Below are positions 1-6,418 of a stretch of 7,016 nt of DNA, piece by piece (positions within the stretch are counted from its first letter, which is position 1; every line of letters begins with the position of its first letter). The DNA is taken from the NCBI GenBank assembly GCA_011526275.1, contig WTJP01000088.1, positions 1 through 7,016 of the forward strand. The letters run 5' to 3'. The DNA comes from Candidatus Arcticimaribacter sp. (GTDB taxonomy: Bacteria; Bacteroidota; Bacteroidia; Flavobacteriales; Flavobacteriaceae). Under the pieces are notes generated by a model, which did no database searches, had not been told where the DNA came from, and saw nothing but the letters and a program-made list of their open reading frames with translations. The position numbers were made by a program, and so were the translations under genes.

Positions 1-1437
1 GCAGCGGCAGAATTGGATTTTAAAGGACTCCCAGTCTATCCCGGTTTTATCGATGCCCACTGTCACTTTTACCAATTGGGTCTCGCCCAAGAGCAGGTAG
101 ATTTACGCGGGTCGAAAAGTGTGGAAGAAATCATCAGCCGTATTCGCGTTTACTTAAATGAAAACGACGAGGAAGTTATTTTAGGTAGAGGTTGGGATCA
201 AAACCTTTGGGAAGAAAAAGTATTCCCCAACAAAGCAGCATTGGATGAAGCGTTCCCAGGAAAACTGGTGATCCTAGAGCGTGTCGATGGTCATGCGGCT
301 TACGTCAACAGTGAGGTTTTAAGTCGTGCGAAGATTACTGCCGAGACTAAGGTCGATGGGGGAGAGGTGATTTTAGAAGGAGGAGAACCTTCTGGAGTAT
401 TGGTCGATAAAGCTTCCGATTTGGCTTACGCAATTCTTCCTGCACCTAGTCTAGATAAAAAAGTACGCGCCTTGAAAAAAGCCGAAGCCATCGCCTTTAA
501 AAATGGTTTGACTACGGTTGACGATGCAGGGCTCAACCGCGATATACTCGAGTTAATCGACAGCCTTCATCGCGCAAACGAATTGAAAATTCGCGTTTAT
601 GGGATGATTTCCAATTCAAAAGAGAACTTGGATTACTATCTCGATAAAGGCATTTCACAAACCGACCGTTTGACCATTCGTTCTGTAAAGGTCTATGCCG
701 ATGGAGCCTTAGGAAGCCGTGGAGCTGCCTTAAAATCGCCTTATGCCGATGATCCAAAGAACAATGGCCTTTTCCTTACGACCAAAGAAGAAATCGAAAG
801 CCTCGCTTTTGTTTTGGCTAAAAAAGGCTTTCAAATGAATACCCATGCCATTGGCGATGCGGCCAACCAAGTGGTGTTAGACGCCTATGCCAAAGCCTTG
901 GCGGTTAGTCCTGACCCTCGCTGGCGAGTTGAGCATGCCCAAGTGGTAGAAAAACAAGACCTCGAGAAATTTGGGCCAAAAGTAATTCCTTCGGTTCAAC
1001 CTACCCATGCGACCAGCGATATGGAATGGGCCGATGAGCGACTAGGCCAAGCACGGGTGCAAAATGCATACACCTACAAAGAACTTTTAGATTGGGCTGG
1101 GAAACTCGCCTTGGGAACTGATTTTCCTGTCGAAAAGGTGAATCCCCTCCACACATTCTACGCCGCTGTGGCACGTAAATCCCTTGCTGGAAGACCACAA
1201 GGAGGCTATCAAACGGCCAATGCACTTTCGCGTTCCGAAGCCTTAAAAGGAATGACTTCTTGGGCGGCTTATGCCAACTTTGAAGAAGATCTAAAAGGAA
1301 GTATCGAAGTAGGGAAAGTAGCGGATCTGGTGATTTTAACCGAAGACATCATGACGGTGAAAGAATCCCAAATCCTAAAAGCACGTGTCTTGGCGACCAT
1401 GATGGACGGGAACTTGGTCTATCAACAAAAAAAGTAA
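1..1437 (+). CDS. YtcJ-like metal-dependent amidohydrolase (amidohydrolase family 3), 5'-truncated by the window edge
   Basis: The reading frame is open from base 1 (first codons read AAAEL) and ends at TAA 1435-1437, giving 478 visible codons. A TTG at 13 could serve as a start, but it would leave only a few residues before the first metal motif. Relatives run about 530-560 residues, with a beta-sandwich half-domain before it, so the true start lies upstream of the window. Counting residues from codon 13, the first strand reads YPGFIDAHCHF with the HxH metal ligands at H16 and H18. VKVYADGALGSRGAA (225-239) carries K226, the likely metal-bridging lysine. NTHAIGDAAN gives H278, VEHAQ gives H308 and LGTDFPVE gives D370, so the TIM-barrel metal site looks intact. 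The C-terminal GKVADLVIL strand returns to the beta-sandwich. The family hydrolyses amide or related C-N bonds, and the substrate cannot be told from sequence. There is no signal peptide in the visible part. The neighbours do not suggest a pathway. Confidence 0.9.
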   Translation, partial: AAAELDFKGLPVYPGFIDAHCHFYQLGLAQEQVDLRGSKSVEEIISRIRVYLNENDEEVILGRGWDQNLWEEKVFPNKAALDEAFPGKLVILERVDGHAAYVNSEVLSRAKITAETKVDGGEVILEGGEPSGVLVDKASDLAYAILPAPSLDKKVRALKKAEAIAFKNGLTTVDDAGLNRDILELIDSLHRANELKIRVYGMISNSKENLDYYLDKGISQTDRLTIRSVKVYADGALGSRGAALKSPYADDPKNNGLFLTTKEEIESLAFVLAKKGFQMNTHAIGDAANQVVLDAYAKALAVSPDPRWRVEHAQVVEKQDLEKFGPKVIPSVQPTHATSDMEWADERLGQARVQNAYTYKELLDWAGKLALGTDFPVEKVNPLHTFYAAVARKSLAGRPQGGYQTANALSRSEALKGMTSWAAYANFEEDLKGSIEVGKVADLVILTEDIMTVKESQILKARVLATMMDGNLVYQQKK

Positions 1438-1456
1438 AGCTTAATACTTTTAATTT
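1430..1456 (+). terminator. Weak A/T-rich hairpin at the amidohydrolase stop codon, possible terminator
   Basis: AAAAGTA (1430-1436) is the exact reverse complement of TACTTTT (1445-1451), with an 8-nt AAGCTTAA loop. The stem has only one G-C pair, it overlaps the stop codon, and the tract after it is AATTT rather than a clean T-run. This is the only terminator-like structure I see between this gene and asnB. It may be weak, or termination may happen another way. Confidence 0.3.
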
Positions 1457-1489
1457 CTAGCTCTTTTAAAGGGGTTGATAGTTGGTGTT

Positions 1490-1522
1490 TTGCACAAATA
1501 CCTTAGATTAACTTTATATTTT
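1490..1522 (+). promoter_or_regulatory. Candidate asnB promoter (Bacteroidota type)
   Basis: TTG at 1490-1492 lies 22 bp before TATATTTT (1515-1522), which differs at one base from the TAnnTTTG -7 element. The 12-mer AACTTTATATTT at 1510-1521 recurs exactly in the secD promoter at 6406-6417, which supports the call. Transcription would start near 1529, leaving a leader of about 60 nt. Alternative -7 boxes closer to the gene are TACTTTTG (1566-1573) and the imperfect ATAATTTG (1554-1561), neither with a clear -33 partner. Confidence 0.4.
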
Positions 1523-1557
1523 AAATCAAAACACCTATTTATGGTTTAAAAATATAA

Positions 1558-1590
1558 TTTGTCCTTACTTTTGAGGCAAATTATTAAACT
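1558..1590 (+). promoter_or_regulatory. asnB leader module shared with secD
   Basis: From TTTG (1558-1561) to the start codon the order is CCTT, TTTT, AGGCA (1574-1578), AATTATT. The same blocks occur in the same order before the secD start (6415-6450). AGGCA ends 12 nt before the ATG here and 13 nt before it in secD. GAGG at 1573-1576 could be read as a poor Shine-Dalgarno sequence but is too far from the start to be convincing. Confidence 0.4.
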
Positions 1591-3261
1591 ATGTGTGGTA
1601 TTGTTTGTGCCTTTGACTTAAAACAGTCGTCCGAAGAGTTACGTCCTCAAATTTTGGAAATGTCTAAACGCATCCGTCACCGCGGACCCGATTGGACTGG
1701 AATATTTTCTAATGAAAAAGCCTTGATGGGGCACGAACGCTTAGCGATTGTCGACCCTACCTCAGGGAATCAACCTTTGTACAGTGAAAATGGGCGTTAT
1801 GTTTTAGCGGCCAACGGCGAGATTTACAACCACCAGGAATTGCGCCAACAATTTGAAGGGAAATACAATTTTGCTACTGCTTCCGACTGTGAGGTGATCT
1901 TAGCACTCTACCAAGAAAAAGGACCTGCCTTTGTCGATGAGATGAACGGAATCTTTGGTTTTGCGATTTATGATACCCAAGAAGACAGCTACTTTATCGC
2001 ACGCGACCACATGGGGATTATTCCCCTTTATATGGGTTGGGACCAGCACGGAACTTTCTATGTTGCTTCCGAGCTTAAAGCACTCGAAGGAGTATGTACT
2101 AAAATTGAATTGTTCCCTCCCGGCCATTATTACCACAGCAAAGACGAAGTTCCAGTGCGCTGGTACACCCGCGATTGGATGGAATTCGATGCGGTAATAG
2201 ACAACACCACTAGCATTGAAGACATTCACGACGCTTTAGCCGATGCGGTTCACCGCCAACTAATGAGTGACGTACCTTATGGGGTATTGCTTTCAGGAGG
2301 TTTAGATTCTTCGGTTACTTCGGCCTTGGCCAAGCGTTTTGCGGCTAAGCGTGTAGAAAGCGGAGACGAACAAACGGCCTGGTGGCCACAGTTGCACTCG
2401 TTCTCGGTAGGGTTAGAAGGCTCTCCCGATTTGGCTGCAGCTCAAAAAGTAGCCGAGCATATTGGCACCGTTCACCACGAAATAAAATTCACCATTCAAG
2501 AAGGTTTAGACGCTATTCGCGACGTGATTTACCACTTGGAGACCTATGATATCACTACGGTTCGCGCTTCCACGCCCATGTACCTCATGGCGCGCGCCAT
2601 CAAAGCGTTGGGGATTAAAATGGTATTGTCGGGTGAAGGAGCAGACGAGCTATTTGGAGGATATTTGTATTTCCACAAAGCGCCTACGGCAAAAGACTTC
2701 CACGAAGAAACAGTGCGTAAACTCGATAAACTTCATCAGTATGACTGTTTAAGAGCGAATAAATCTTTGGCTGCGTGGGGAATTGAAGGGCGTGTGCCTT
2801 TCCTCGATAAAGAATTCATGGATGTGGCGATGCGCATCAATCCACAAGACAAAATGATCAACAAAGAGCGTATGGAGAAATGGGTCGTGCGTAAAGCCTT
2901 TGAAGATTACCTGCCCGAGAGTGTCGCCTGGCGTCAAAAAGAGCAGTTTTCCGACGGTGTAGGCTACAGTTGGATCGATACCCTCAAAGAAGTGGTAGAA
3001 GAGGCGGTAAGCGACGAACAAATGGCCAACGCCCATTATCGCTTCCCAGCACAAACTCCACAGAACAAAGAAGAGTTCTATTACCGCTCAATTTTTGAGG
3101 AGCATTTCCCCTCAGAAGCAGCGGCTTTAAGTGTGCCTTCTGTACCCTCAGTGGCCTGTAGTACCCCTATCGCTTTAGAGTGGGATGAGGCCTTCAAAAA
3201 CATGAATGACCCTAGTGGAAGAGCCGTGGCAAAAGTCCACGACGACGCCTACGATGACTAA
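1591..3261 (+). CDS. asnB: Asparagine synthetase B, glutamine-hydrolysing
   Basis: Cytosolic enzyme making asparagine from aspartate, ATP and glutamine. The 556 residues match the roughly 554 of E. coli AsnB. The start is fixed because the protein must begin MCGIV: Cys2 becomes the N-terminal nucleophile of the class II glutaminase after Met removal. The glutaminase half (about 1-210) shows RHRGPDWTG (29-37), R50, NGE (75-77) and D99, which align with the glutamine-binding residues of E. coli AsnB, and FGFAIYD (122-128). The synthetase half carries the ATP-pyrophosphatase motif SGGLDSS (235-241), SGEGADELFGG (347-357, with E349 matching catalytic Glu348) and EGRVPFLD (399-406). The tail SVACSTPIALEWDEAF and DPSGRAV closely resembles the E. 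coli-type AsnB C-terminus. It is probably transcribed alone, with its own candidate promoter and a strong terminator. It is complete and nothing is broken. Confidence 0.97.
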   Translation: MCGIVCAFDLKQSSEELRPQILEMSKRIRHRGPDWTGIFSNEKALMGHERLAIVDPTSGNQPLYSENGRYVLAANGEIYNHQELRQQFEGKYNFATASDCEVILALYQEKGPAFVDEMNGIFGFAIYDTQEDSYFIARDHMGIIPLYMGWDQHGTFYVASELKALEGVCTKIELFPPGHYYHSKDEVPVRWYTRDWMEFDAVIDNTTSIEDIHDALADAVHRQLMSDVPYGVLLSGGLDSSVTSALAKRFAAKRVESGDEQTAWWPQLHSFSVGLEGSPDLAAAQKVAEHIGTVHHEIKFTIQEGLDAIRDVIYHLETYDITTVRASTPMYLMARAIKALGIKMVLSGEGADELFGGYLYFHKAPTAKDFHEETVRKLDKLHQYDCLRANKSLAAWGIEGRVPFLDKEFMDVAMRINPQDKMINKERMEKWVVRKAFEDYLPESVAWRQKEQFSDGVGYSWIDTLKEVVEEAVSDEQMANAHYRFPAQTPQNKEEFYYRSIFEEHFPSEAAALSVPSVPSVACSTPIALEWDEAFKNMNDPSGRAVAKVHDDAYDD

Positions 3262-3280
3262 GGGCAAATTCAGCTAAAAT

Positions 3281-3304
3281 AGAGGGGCGTTTTCCGCCCC
3301 TTTT
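3281..3304 (+). terminator. Rho-independent terminator of asnB
   Basis: AGGGGCG (3283-3289), loop TTTTC (3290-3294) and CGCCCCT (3295-3301) form a perfect 7-bp, GC-rich stem. It can be extended by a G-T and an A-T pair, and the T-run ends at 3304. It starts 20 bp after the asnB stop and separates asnB from gyrB. Its T-tract runs straight into the DnaA box that follows. Confidence 0.88.
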
Positions 3305-3311
3305 ATCCACA
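3303..3311 (+). promoter_or_regulatory. DnaA box, perfect TTATCCACA
   Basis: Exact match to the TTATCCACA 9-mer bound by the initiator DnaA. A perfect copy is expected about once per 130 kb on both strands in random DNA of even composition. It overlaps the last two bases of the asnB terminator and is the first of three DnaA-like 9-mers within 69 bp upstream of gyrB. DnaA binding is inferred. Confidence 0.6.
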
Positions 3312-3316
3312 TAAAA

Positions 3317-3325
3317 TGTTGATAA
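3317..3325 (-). promoter_or_regulatory. DnaA-box-like site, reverse orientation (TTATCAACA)
   Basis: The + strand reads TGTTGATAA, whose reverse complement TTATCAACA differs from the consensus at one base. It faces the perfect box at 3303-3311 across a 5-bp spacer, so the two make a near-perfect inverted repeat. Confidence 0.45.
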
Positions 3326-3341
3326 CTTCAAGGGATTGAAG
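3326..3341. repeat. Perfect dyad CTTCAA-GGGA-TTGAAG
   Basis: A 6-bp perfect inverted repeat with a 4-base loop. If transcribed it would form a hairpin capped by a GNRA-type tetraloop (GGGA); as DNA it could be an operator. It lies directly after the second DnaA-like site and about 35 bp before the gyrB -7 box, so it is probably upstream of the transcript start. No T-run follows, so it is not a terminator. Confidence 0.45.
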
Positions 3342-3362
3342 CTAGTGTTTACGCGCTATTGG

Positions 3363-3371
3363 AGTGGATAA
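3363..3371 (-). promoter_or_regulatory. DnaA-box-like site, reverse orientation (TTATCCACT)
   Basis: The + strand reads AGTGGATAA; the reverse complement TTATCCACT has one mismatch to the consensus, at the last base. It ends 4 bp before the gyrB -7 box, so a protein bound here would cover the core promoter. Confidence 0.45.
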
Positions 3372-3375
3372 TCCG

Positions 3376-3383
3376 TATATTTG
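3376..3383 (+). promoter_or_regulatory. gyrB promoter -7 element TATATTTG
   Basis: Exact match to the Bacteroidota TAnnTTTG -7 element, 40 bp before the gyrB ATG at 3424. A -33 TTG at the usual spacing is missing: the nearest, at 3359-3361, leaves only 14 bp, and TTTA at 3348-3351 leaves 24. The predicted transcript start, near 3388-3391, would make GTG 3364 untranscribed. Confidence 0.55.
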
Positions 3384-3384
3384 G

Positions 3385-3410
3385 AAGACGTCCAAAAACG
3401 ACGTTTTTTT
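3385..3410 (+). terminator. Hairpin plus T-run in the gyrB leader, possible attenuator
   Basis: AAGACGTC (3385-3392) pairs with GACGTTTT (3400-3407), eight pairs including one G-T, around a 7-nt CAAAAAC loop. The T-run continues to 3410. This is the shape of an intrinsic terminator, but it sits between the -7 box and the start codon. It could stop read-through from asnB, attenuate gyrB or form the 5' end of the gyrB mRNA. If transcription starts inside the left arm, the gyrB mRNA itself cannot form the full stem. Confidence 0.4.
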
Positions 3411-3423
3411 AAAACCAAAATAT
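3411..3423 (+). promoter_or_regulatory. A-rich translation initiation region of gyrB
   Basis: AAAACCAAAATA (3411-3422) ends 1 nt before ATG 3424, and no Shine-Dalgarno sequence is present. The identical 12-mer stands 2 nt before the mdh start (5391-5402). Bacteroidota commonly start translation without Shine-Dalgarno pairing, using A-rich upstream DNA. This element is one reason to choose ATG 3424. Confidence 0.55.
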
Positions 3424-5364
3424 ATGAGTGAAACACCACAAAATCCCCAGTATTCTGCCGATAGTATTCAGGCGCTGGAAGGAATGGAGCACGTGCGTAT
3501 GCGCCCCTCCATGTACATTGGTGATGTTGGCGTTCGTGGACTCCACCATTTGGTCTACGAAGTAGTAGATAACTCCATCGATGAAGCCCTCGCAGGGCAC
3601 TGTGATACCATCACAGTAACCATCAACGAAGACAATTCAATTACCACCCAAGATAACGGACGTGGAATCCCGGTAGGGATCCACAAAAAAGAAGGCGTTT
3701 CTGCCCTAGAGGTCGTGATGACCAAAATTGGTGCAGGAGGGAAATTCGATAAAGATTCCTACAAAGTTTCCGGAGGATTACACGGGGTAGGGGTTTCCTG
3801 TGTTAACGCACTATCAGAATCCCTTAAAGCCACCGTCTATCGAGAAGGAAAAATTTGGGAACAAGAATACGAGCGCGGAAAACCGAATTACGCTGTACGT
3901 GAGGCCGGTACTACCGATCGTCGTGGAACTACGGTAACCTTTAAGCCCGACCCGCAAATTTTCCAGCAAACCCTCGAGTATAGCTACGATACTTTGGCTA
4001 ACCGTATGCGGGAATTGTCTTACTTGAATAAGGGGATTACCATCGTGATGGAAGACCGTCGTCAAAAAGACGAGAAAGGGGAAATCTTGACCGAAACCTT
4101 CCACTCCAAGGAAGGATTGAAAGAATTTATCACCTTTTTGGATGCCACTCGTGAATCCATCATTCAGGAAGTAATTTCCATCGAAGGGGAGAAAAACGGT
4201 ATTCCGGTAGAAGTAGCGATGGTTTACAACACTTCATTTTCGGAGAATCTTCACTCTTATGTAAACAATATCAACACCCACGAGGGAGGAACACACCTTT
4301 CTGGTTTTAGAAGAGGATTGACCTCCACCTTGAAGAAATATGCCGACGGCTCTGGGATGCTCGACAAATTGAAGTTCGACATCAGCGGAGACGATTTCCG
4401 TGAGGGACTCACCGCTATTGTATCGGTAAAAGTAGCCGAGCCACAGTTTGAGGGACAAACCAAAACCAAGCTGGGGAACCGCGAGGTGACTTCAGCCGTT
4501 TCTCAGGCCGTTTCCGAGATGTTGGAAAACTACTTGGAGGAAAATCCCAACGATGCAAAAACCATCGTGCAAAAGGTCATCCTCGCTGCTCAGGCGCGTC
4601 ATGCAGCCCGTAAAGCGAGAGAAATGGTGCAGCGCAAAACCGTGATGAGCGGGGGTGGACTGCCCGGGAAATTATCCGATTGTTCTGAGCAAGACCCAGC
4701 GCAATGTGAGGTATTCCTTGTCGAGGGGGACTCGGCAGGTGGAACAGCCAAGCAAGGGCGTGACCGTAACTTTCAAGCGATTTTACCTTTACGAGGTAAA
4801 ATCCTCAACGTAGAGAAGGCCATGCAACACAAGGTCTTTGAAAACGAAGAAATCCGAAATATTTACACCGCTTTAGGGGTAACCATTGGTACAGAAGAGG
4901 ACAGCAAAGCCCTCAACTTGGAAAAGTTGCGTTACCACAAAGTAGTCATCATGTGTGATGCCGATGTAGATGGAAGCCATATTTCTACCCTCATCCTCAC
5001 CTTCTTCTTCCGCTATATGCGCGAATTGGTTGAGTCGGGTTATGTTTACATTGCAACCCCACCGCTTTACTTAGTGAAGAAAGGCGCCAAAAAAGCCTAT
5101 GCTTGGAACGACGATCAACGCGATCAACTGATGCAACAATACGGCCAAGGCGCTTCCATACAGCGTTACAAAGGGCTTGGAGAAATGAATGCAGAACAAC
5201 TTTGGGACACTACCATGAACCCTGAGTTTAGAACATTGCGACAAGTGACCATTGAGAGTGGAAGCGAAGCCGATCGCATCTTCTCCATGCTCATGGGCGA
5301 TGAGGTACCACCACGTCGTGATTTTATCGAACGCAATGCGGTCTATGCCAATATTGATGCGTAA
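3424..5364 (+). CDS. gyrB: DNA gyrase subunit B
   Basis: ATPase subunit of DNA gyrase, which with GyrA introduces negative supercoils. ATG 3424 gives 646 residues beginning MSETPQNPQYSADSIQALEG. The in-frame GTG at 3364 would add 20 residues unlike any GyrB N-terminus and would place the -7 box inside the gene. The GHKL ATPase domain has E46 (catalytic, E. coli Glu42), N50, DNGRGIP (77-83, D77 = Asp73), GGLHGVGVS (117-125) and R140 (E. coli Arg136, the novobiocin-contact position). QTKTKLGN (345-352) holds the transducer lysine. The TOPRIM domain shows EGDSAGG (434-440) and DADVDGSHI (512-520) with the metal-binding acidic residues. The tail QRYKGLGEMNAEQLW (580-594) follows without the roughly 170-residue insertion of enterobacterial GyrB, as is normal in Bacteroidota. 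QTKTKL and the tail favour GyrB over ParE, though these are close paralogues. mdh follows after 40 bp. Confidence 0.96.
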   Translation: MSETPQNPQYSADSIQALEGMEHVRMRPSMYIGDVGVRGLHHLVYEVVDNSIDEALAGHCDTITVTINEDNSITTQDNGRGIPVGIHKKEGVSALEVVMTKIGAGGKFDKDSYKVSGGLHGVGVSCVNALSESLKATVYREGKIWEQEYERGKPNYAVREAGTTDRRGTTVTFKPDPQIFQQTLEYSYDTLANRMRELSYLNKGITIVMEDRRQKDEKGEILTETFHSKEGLKEFITFLDATRESIIQEVISIEGEKNGIPVEVAMVYNTSFSENLHSYVNNINTHEGGTHLSGFRRGLTSTLKKYADGSGMLDKLKFDISGDDFREGLTAIVSVKVAEPQFEGQTKTKLGNREVTSAVSQAVSEMLENYLEENPNDAKTIVQKVILAAQARHAARKAREMVQRKTVMSGGGLPGKLSDCSEQDPAQCEVFLVEGDSAGGTAKQGRDRNFQAILPLRGKILNVEKAMQHKVFENEEIRNIYTALGVTIGTEEDSKALNLEKLRYHKVVIMCDADVDGSHISTLILTFFFRYMRELVESGYVYIATPPLYLVKKGAKKAYAWNDDQRDQLMQQYGQGASIQRYKGLGEMNAEQLWDTTMNPEFRTLRQVTIESGSEADRIFSMLMGDEVPPRRDFIERNAVYANIDA

Positions 5365-5369
5365 ATTTG
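5362..5369 (+). promoter_or_regulatory. Candidate mdh promoter -7 element TAAATTTG
   Basis: Exact TAnnTTTG match that begins on the gyrB stop codon and continues GCA, as Bacteroidota -7 boxes often do. It lies 35 bp before the mdh ATG, a spacing like those at gyrB (40) and secD (32). No TTG sits at the right distance upstream, and no terminator separates gyrB from mdh, so mdh may be both read from gyrB and started here. Confidence 0.4.
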
Positions 5370-5390
5370 CAGCGAAAAATTAATTAGAAA

Positions 5391-5404
5391 AAAACCAAAA
5401 TAGA
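5391..5404 (+). promoter_or_regulatory. A-rich translation initiation region of mdh
   Basis: AAAACCAAAATA (5391-5402), identical to the element before gyrB, ends 2 nt before ATG 5405, within an unbroken purine-rich tract and with no Shine-Dalgarno sequence. Confidence 0.55.
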
Positions 5405-6340
5405 ATGAAAGTAACTGTTGTTGGGGCCGGAAACGTAGGAGCCTCTTGTGCAGAATATATTGCGATCAAGCGAATTGCGAGTGAAGTGGTTTTACTCGAT
5501 ATCAAAGAAGGCTTTGCCGAAGGAAAGGCTTTGGATTTAACCCAAACAGCCACCACCCTTGGCTTCAATACACGTATTACGGGAGTAACCAATGACTATT
5601 CCGCTACGGCTGGAAGTGATGTTGTGGTGATTACCTCTGGTATTCCACGTAAGCCCGGGATGACCCGTGAAGAGCTTATCGGAATCAATGCAGGCATTGT
5701 ACAATCTGTGGCCGAGTCGATATTGAAAAACTCACCTGACGCAACCATCGTTGTGGTGTCGAATCCTATGGATACCATGACTTATCTTGCGCTTAAAGCA
5801 ACAGGACTTCCCAAGAACCGTATTATCGGAATGGGCGGTGCTTTAGACAGTTCGCGTTTTAAGACCTATTTATCAAAGGCGCTCGACAAGCCCGCCAACG
5901 ATATCCAAGGAATGGTGATTGGTGGTCACGGAGACACAACCATGATCCCTTTAACGCGTTTGGCTAGCTACAACGGAACACCAGTAAGCCAGCACCTTTC
6001 AGCAGAAAAATTAGAAGAAGTTGCCGCCGCCACTATGGTTGGAGGAGCAACCCTCACCAAATTACTCGGAACCTCAGCTTGGTATGCACCAGGAGCTTCT
6101 GTAGCTTATTTGGTCGATAGCATCATCAATGATCAAAAACGCATGATTCCTTGTTCCGTATATCTCGAAGGAGAATACGGCCAAAACGATATCTGTATTG
6201 GTGTGCCTTGTATCATCGGGAAAGATGGAGTAGAAGCCATCGTAGATGTGCAATTGAACGAGGCAGAACAAGCCAAATTTGATCAAAGTGCTGCTGCTGT
6301 TCGCAACATGAACGATGCTTTGGGTAGCGTATTGAGCTAG
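5405..6340 (+). CDS. mdh: Malate dehydrogenase, NAD-dependent, LDH-like family
   Basis: Cytosolic TCA-cycle enzyme interconverting malate and oxaloacetate with NAD. It has 311 residues, the normal length for the LDH-like type. The Rossmann fold opens at once with VVGAGNVGAS (GAGNVG at 7-12), and D32 after LL is the usual adenosine-ribose ligand that favours NAD over NADP, so the ATG at 5405 is secure. Substrate residues follow the LDH/MDH pattern. IPRKPGMTR places Arg82 at the specificity position where lactate dehydrogenases have Gln, which supports malate rather than lactate. Arg88 is the mobile-loop arginine. D148 and R151 lie in LDSSRF, and the proton-relay H175 lies in GGHGD (173-177). 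VSNPMD (118-123) is the conserved cofactor strand. Co-directional with gyrB and possibly co-transcribed; the functions are unrelated. Intact, with no unusual residues. Confidence 0.96.
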   Translation: MKVTVVGAGNVGASCAEYIAIKRIASEVVLLDIKEGFAEGKALDLTQTATTLGFNTRITGVTNDYSATAGSDVVVITSGIPRKPGMTREELIGINAGIVQSVAESILKNSPDATIVVVSNPMDTMTYLALKATGLPKNRIIGMGGALDSSRFKTYLSKALDKPANDIQGMVIGGHGDTTMIPLTRLASYNGTPVSQHLSAEKLEEVAAATMVGGATLTKLLGTSAWYAPGASVAYLVDSIINDQKRMIPCSVYLEGEYGQNDICIGVPCIIGKDGVEAIVDVQLNEAEQAKFDQSAAAVRNMNDALGSVLS

Positions 6341-6350
6341 TCAATTTTTT
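6331..6350 (+). terminator. Weak hairpin with T6 at the mdh stop, possible terminator
   Basis: ATTGA (6331-6335) and TCAAT (6341-6345) pair around GCTAG, which contains the stop codon, and the T-run extends to 6350. The stem is only five pairs with one G-C, so it is a poor terminator, but it is the only candidate between mdh and secD. Confidence 0.35.
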
Positions 6351-6382
6351 AGAAACACTTATCAGTCAATGAAATCGCAGCC

Positions 6383-6412
6383 TAAAGTTGCTTAATGCTT
6401 GAGTAAACTTTA
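6383..6412. repeat. 7-bp inverted repeat spanning the secD promoter
   Basis: TAAAGTT (6383-6389) and AACTTTA (6406-6412) are exact reverse complements, centred 23 bp apart. The left arm overlaps the -33 TTG and the right arm overlaps the -7 box, the layout of an operator site. There is no direct evidence that a regulator binds it. Confidence 0.4.
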
Positions 6413-6418
6413 TATTTG
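6388..6418 (+). promoter_or_regulatory. secD promoter (Bacteroidota type)
   Basis: TTG at 6388-6390, a 20-bp spacer, then TATATTTG (6411-6418) followed by GC: both elements match the Bacteroidota primary sigma consensus, and it is the best promoter in the window. Transcription should start near 6424, leaving a leader of roughly 25-28 nt before ATG 6451. Confidence 0.7.

Noticed and set aside
13..15. TTG at 13 as the start of the amidohydrolase
   Set aside because: The frame stays open to base 1, and family members carry a further N-terminal half-domain before the HxH strand; the gene is cut by the window edge.
1566..1573. TACTTTTG as the main asnB -7 box
   Set aside because: It matches TAnnTTTG but lies only 17 bp before the ATG, with no -33 TTG at suitable spacing. 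It aligns with the leader module rather than the promoter of secD.
1573..1576. GAGG as the Shine-Dalgarno sequence of asnB
   Set aside because: It is 14 nt from the start codon, too far for efficient pairing, and the other genes here lack such sites.
1900..2229. 109-codon reverse-strand frame inside asnB
   Set aside because: It lies wholly within an intact, well-conserved gene and its translation resembles no known family; it is a shadow of asnB coding sequence.
2749..3054. 101-codon reverse-strand frame inside asnB
   Set aside because: Antisense shadow of asnB with no recognisable domain or start context.
4234..4469. Two overlapping reverse-strand frames inside gyrB
   Set aside because: Two frames open over the same stretch opposite a conserved gyrase domain; explained by codon composition, with no promoter or start signal.
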